Shown one piece after another: positions 30,612 through 31,841 of a DNA stretch of 31,841 bases. The translations under genes and the position numbers were made by a program. Source of the DNA: Chara braunii (Eukaryota; Streptophyta; Charophyceae; Charales; Characeae). The stretch's first letter is position 1, and each line of letters opens with the position of its first letter. Below the pieces are notes generated by a model. The model was not told where the DNA came from, did no database searches, and saw only the letters and a program-made list of their open reading frames with translations. Location: contig BFEA01000328.1 of assembly GCA_003427395.1 (NCBI GenBank), positions 1,605,389 to 1,637,229 on the forward strand, read 5' to 3'.

Positions 30612-30662
30612 AATTTATGGCACGAGGATGTCGTCTTTGCATATGTACTTTGTTGTTGAATG

Positions 30663-30722
30663 TTTTTTTTTTTTTTTTCCCCAAATTGCACTTTTATTAA
30701 CAGGCCCAGTGCTATCTTGACC
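30663..30722 (-). mobile_element. Short poly(A) retrocopy, - strand
   Basis: On the - strand a 44-base fragment (GGTCAAGATAGCACTGGGCC…) contains AATAAA (30698-30693) and ends in 16 A (T-run 30663-30678). Flanks TTGTTGAATG (30653-30662) and TTGTTGCATG (30723-30732) look like a target-site duplication with one mismatch. Its last 20-odd bases resemble the + strand retrocopy at 30771. Confidence 0.6.
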
Positions 30723-30753
30723 TTGTTGCATGTATTTTTTTTTACTCTTTTGC

Positions 30754-30941
30754 AAAACATTTATCGTTTTCCAAAAGAGAACATTACAGGGGAGGGGCTC
30801 CACCCGACGAAGCGGGATTGGAGACCTTGCAGCCCCTGAATTTGCAGCTCTTTGACATTGTATTTCTGTCTTGGGCACTGGGCCCCAATAAAACTACTGT
30901 TTCTTTGAGGAAAAAAAAAAAAAAAAAACATTTATCGTTTT
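30754..30941 (+). mobile_element. Poly(A) retrocopy with 17-bp target-site duplication
   Basis: The direct repeat AAAACATTTATCGTTTT at 30754-30770 and 30925-30941 flanks a 154-base insert (30771-30924). The insert carries AATAAA at 30887-30892, 18 bases before an A-run starting at 30911. That combination marks a reverse-transcribed, polyadenylated RNA 3' end inserted by LINE machinery. The source RNA is not identified. One frame stays open (REHYRGGAPPDEAGLETLQP…) across the insert, so it may be the 3' end of a coding transcript. Confidence 0.85.
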
Positions 30942-31060
30942 GAAAACCATGCCTCGTGGTCGATGTTGGCCATGGTCTCATATTTGCTTTGGGGGAAAAA
31001 AATAATATAGAAAGTGTTGAGTCTGTTGATCATGGTCTATGTGTGACGATCAGAGGAGCC

Positions 31061-31082
31061 TTTTTTTTTTTTTTTTTTTTTT
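31061..31082. repeat. T22 homopolymer
   Basis: A T-run that could be the tail of a - strand retroposon. No polyadenylation signal or flanking duplication is evident. Confidence 0.6.
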
Positions 31083-31329
31083 AACTACACTAAGTTCTTC
31101 TCTCAAATTCTTTTTCGCTTTACACTACCTTCCTAGCACTACTCCTAAGGCTATATAGAGGGGGGACCCCTGCAAGCATAGGGCCTCTTAAACGAGGTAA
31201 TTAATGTTGGCCCCCGCCCCAACAGCGGTAGTCAGAGATGGGGTGGGGCCGCCGGTGGGGGTCCGGCTAACGCAAAGACTGAGCATTTTGCCAGTAGTAG
31301 CTGCGCAGAGGAGGCTTTTTTTAAGCATG

Positions 31330-31560
31330 TTTTTTTTTTTTTTTTTCCCTTTTTTTTTGGGGGGGGGGGGGGGGGGGGGGGGGGGTGTTGGGGTTGTCAA
31401 ATTTTCTTTAGGATGATGATGGAGAATGGTTCGCCAGAAGGTTTTTTTTTTTTTTTTTCCTTCGAGGGACTGTTCGTGTTGAGTGATTATCAGGGTGAGG
31501 AAAAAGAAAAAGAAAAAGAAAAAGAAAAAGAAAAAGAAAAAAAAGAAGAGAAATGAAAAG
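31330..31560. repeat. Low-complexity cluster: T17, G27, T17 and (AAAAAG)6
   Basis: T-run 31330-31346, CCC, T-run 31350-31358, 27 consecutive G (31359-31385), T-run 31442-31458, and six perfect AAAAAG units at 31501-31536 followed by A/G-rich sequence to about 31575. The G-run could fold as a quadruplex. Lengths are assembly-sensitive. Confidence 0.85.
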
Positions 31561-31622
31561 AAACAAAAAGAAAAGTTAAGGAGGAGTCAAGTCCAAGAAC
31601 AAGCACCCAGGGCGAGGTCCCA

Positions 31623-31841
31623 CTAGGTAGCAAAGAGGACCTGAATCTGGGCATCCAGATTCAGGAGCTTAAAAATCCAATCCTCAGGCACCAATTTCAC
31701 ATCTTGAGCCTTGGGCACAGGGACCAGGACCGACTAGGGGCCTCGTTTGACACCACTACAAAACCCTTACATGTAAGGTTTTCATCGTTCCACACCTCCC
31801 TAATCCCGATGAAAAAGAAGTCGAACTTGTTTTCACATTCG
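31623..31841 (-). pseudogene. 3' end of an unidentified coding sequence with one frame change
   Basis: From the right edge the - strand reads ECENKFDFFFIGIREVWNDE… and stays open for about 50 codons. After a shift near 31720-31735 another frame reads VLVPVPKAQDVKLVPEDWIF…QVLFAT and ends at TAG 31625-31623. Both halves have balanced, protein-like composition, unlike the surrounding DNA, and the second is much more plausible than the same stretch in the first frame, which meets TGA. A one-base indel, or a short intron, would join them. I do not recognise the family. The upstream part is outside the window. A perfect 11-bp-arm palindrome (31640-31665) falls inside the coding stretch. Confidence 0.4.

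Noticed and set aside
31640-31665. Perfect hairpin CCTGAATCTGG-GCAT-CCAGATTCAGG as a terminator or regulatory stem
   Set aside because: It falls within the likely - strand coding stretch and is not followed by a T-run in either direction; chance palindromy in codons is simpler.

Overview
The window is plant-type nuclear DNA dominated by non-LTR retrotransposons (LINEs, L1-like clade). The evidence for a streptophyte host (land plant or charophyte alga) is threefold: the long ORF1 proteins have a plant-LINE layout (a DUF4283-like region followed by a CCHC zinc knuckle), ORF2 carries an APE endonuclease, a reverse transcriptase and a C-terminal plant-type zf-RVT domain, and a nuclear tRNA-Ser(GCT) with plant-like sequence lies at the right. 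The species cannot be fixed from sequence alone. There is no operon, no CRISPR array and no LTR. Apart from the tRNA, no intact host gene is convincing.

Three LINE copies account for bases 1 to about 26,900. Element A is on the + strand and ends in poly(A) at 9736; its 5' limit is at or before base 1. Element B is on the - strand. Its ORF2 is 14026 to 9773, and its ORF1 is split between 16051-14023 and 26861-26527. Element C is on the - strand (26526 to 16052) and sits inside B's ORF1. A 13-bp target-site duplication (16039-16051 and 26527-26539) brackets C, and removing C rejoins B's ORF1 in frame. A's poly(A) end abuts the 3' untranslated part of B. B is therefore the old host element, and A and C entered it later, one at each end. 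A and C belong to one family, with about 60% protein identity by eye over the endonuclease. They share a nearly identical structured 3' tail, including a 13-bp terminal hairpin with compensatory base changes. B is a different family with a shorter ORF1 whose stop overlaps the ORF2 start (ATGA).

All three elements are broken. B has only in-frame stops in ORF2, plus one stop and one frameshift in ORF1. A has several stops and frameshifts. C has many, although nesting makes it younger than B. ORF1 of A and C is unusually long (over 1000 codons). It carries, after the zinc knuckle, an unnamed helical module (duplicated in A) and then a C-terminal domain that also appears in B and looks weakly Nudix-like.

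From about 26,900 to 31,841 lies non-LINE flank: GC-rich DNA with weak open frames, two 13-bp inverted repeats, short tandem repeats, a tRNA-Ser(GCT) gene at 30530-30611, two small poly(A) retrocopies with target-site duplications (one 17 bp and perfect), long homopolymers, and the 3' end of an unidentified - strand coding sequence at the right edge. The LINE machinery of such elements is the plausible source of the small retrocopies.

Scattered single Ns, two N clusters and a 95-bp duplication separated by one N show that parts of the assembly are uncertain.
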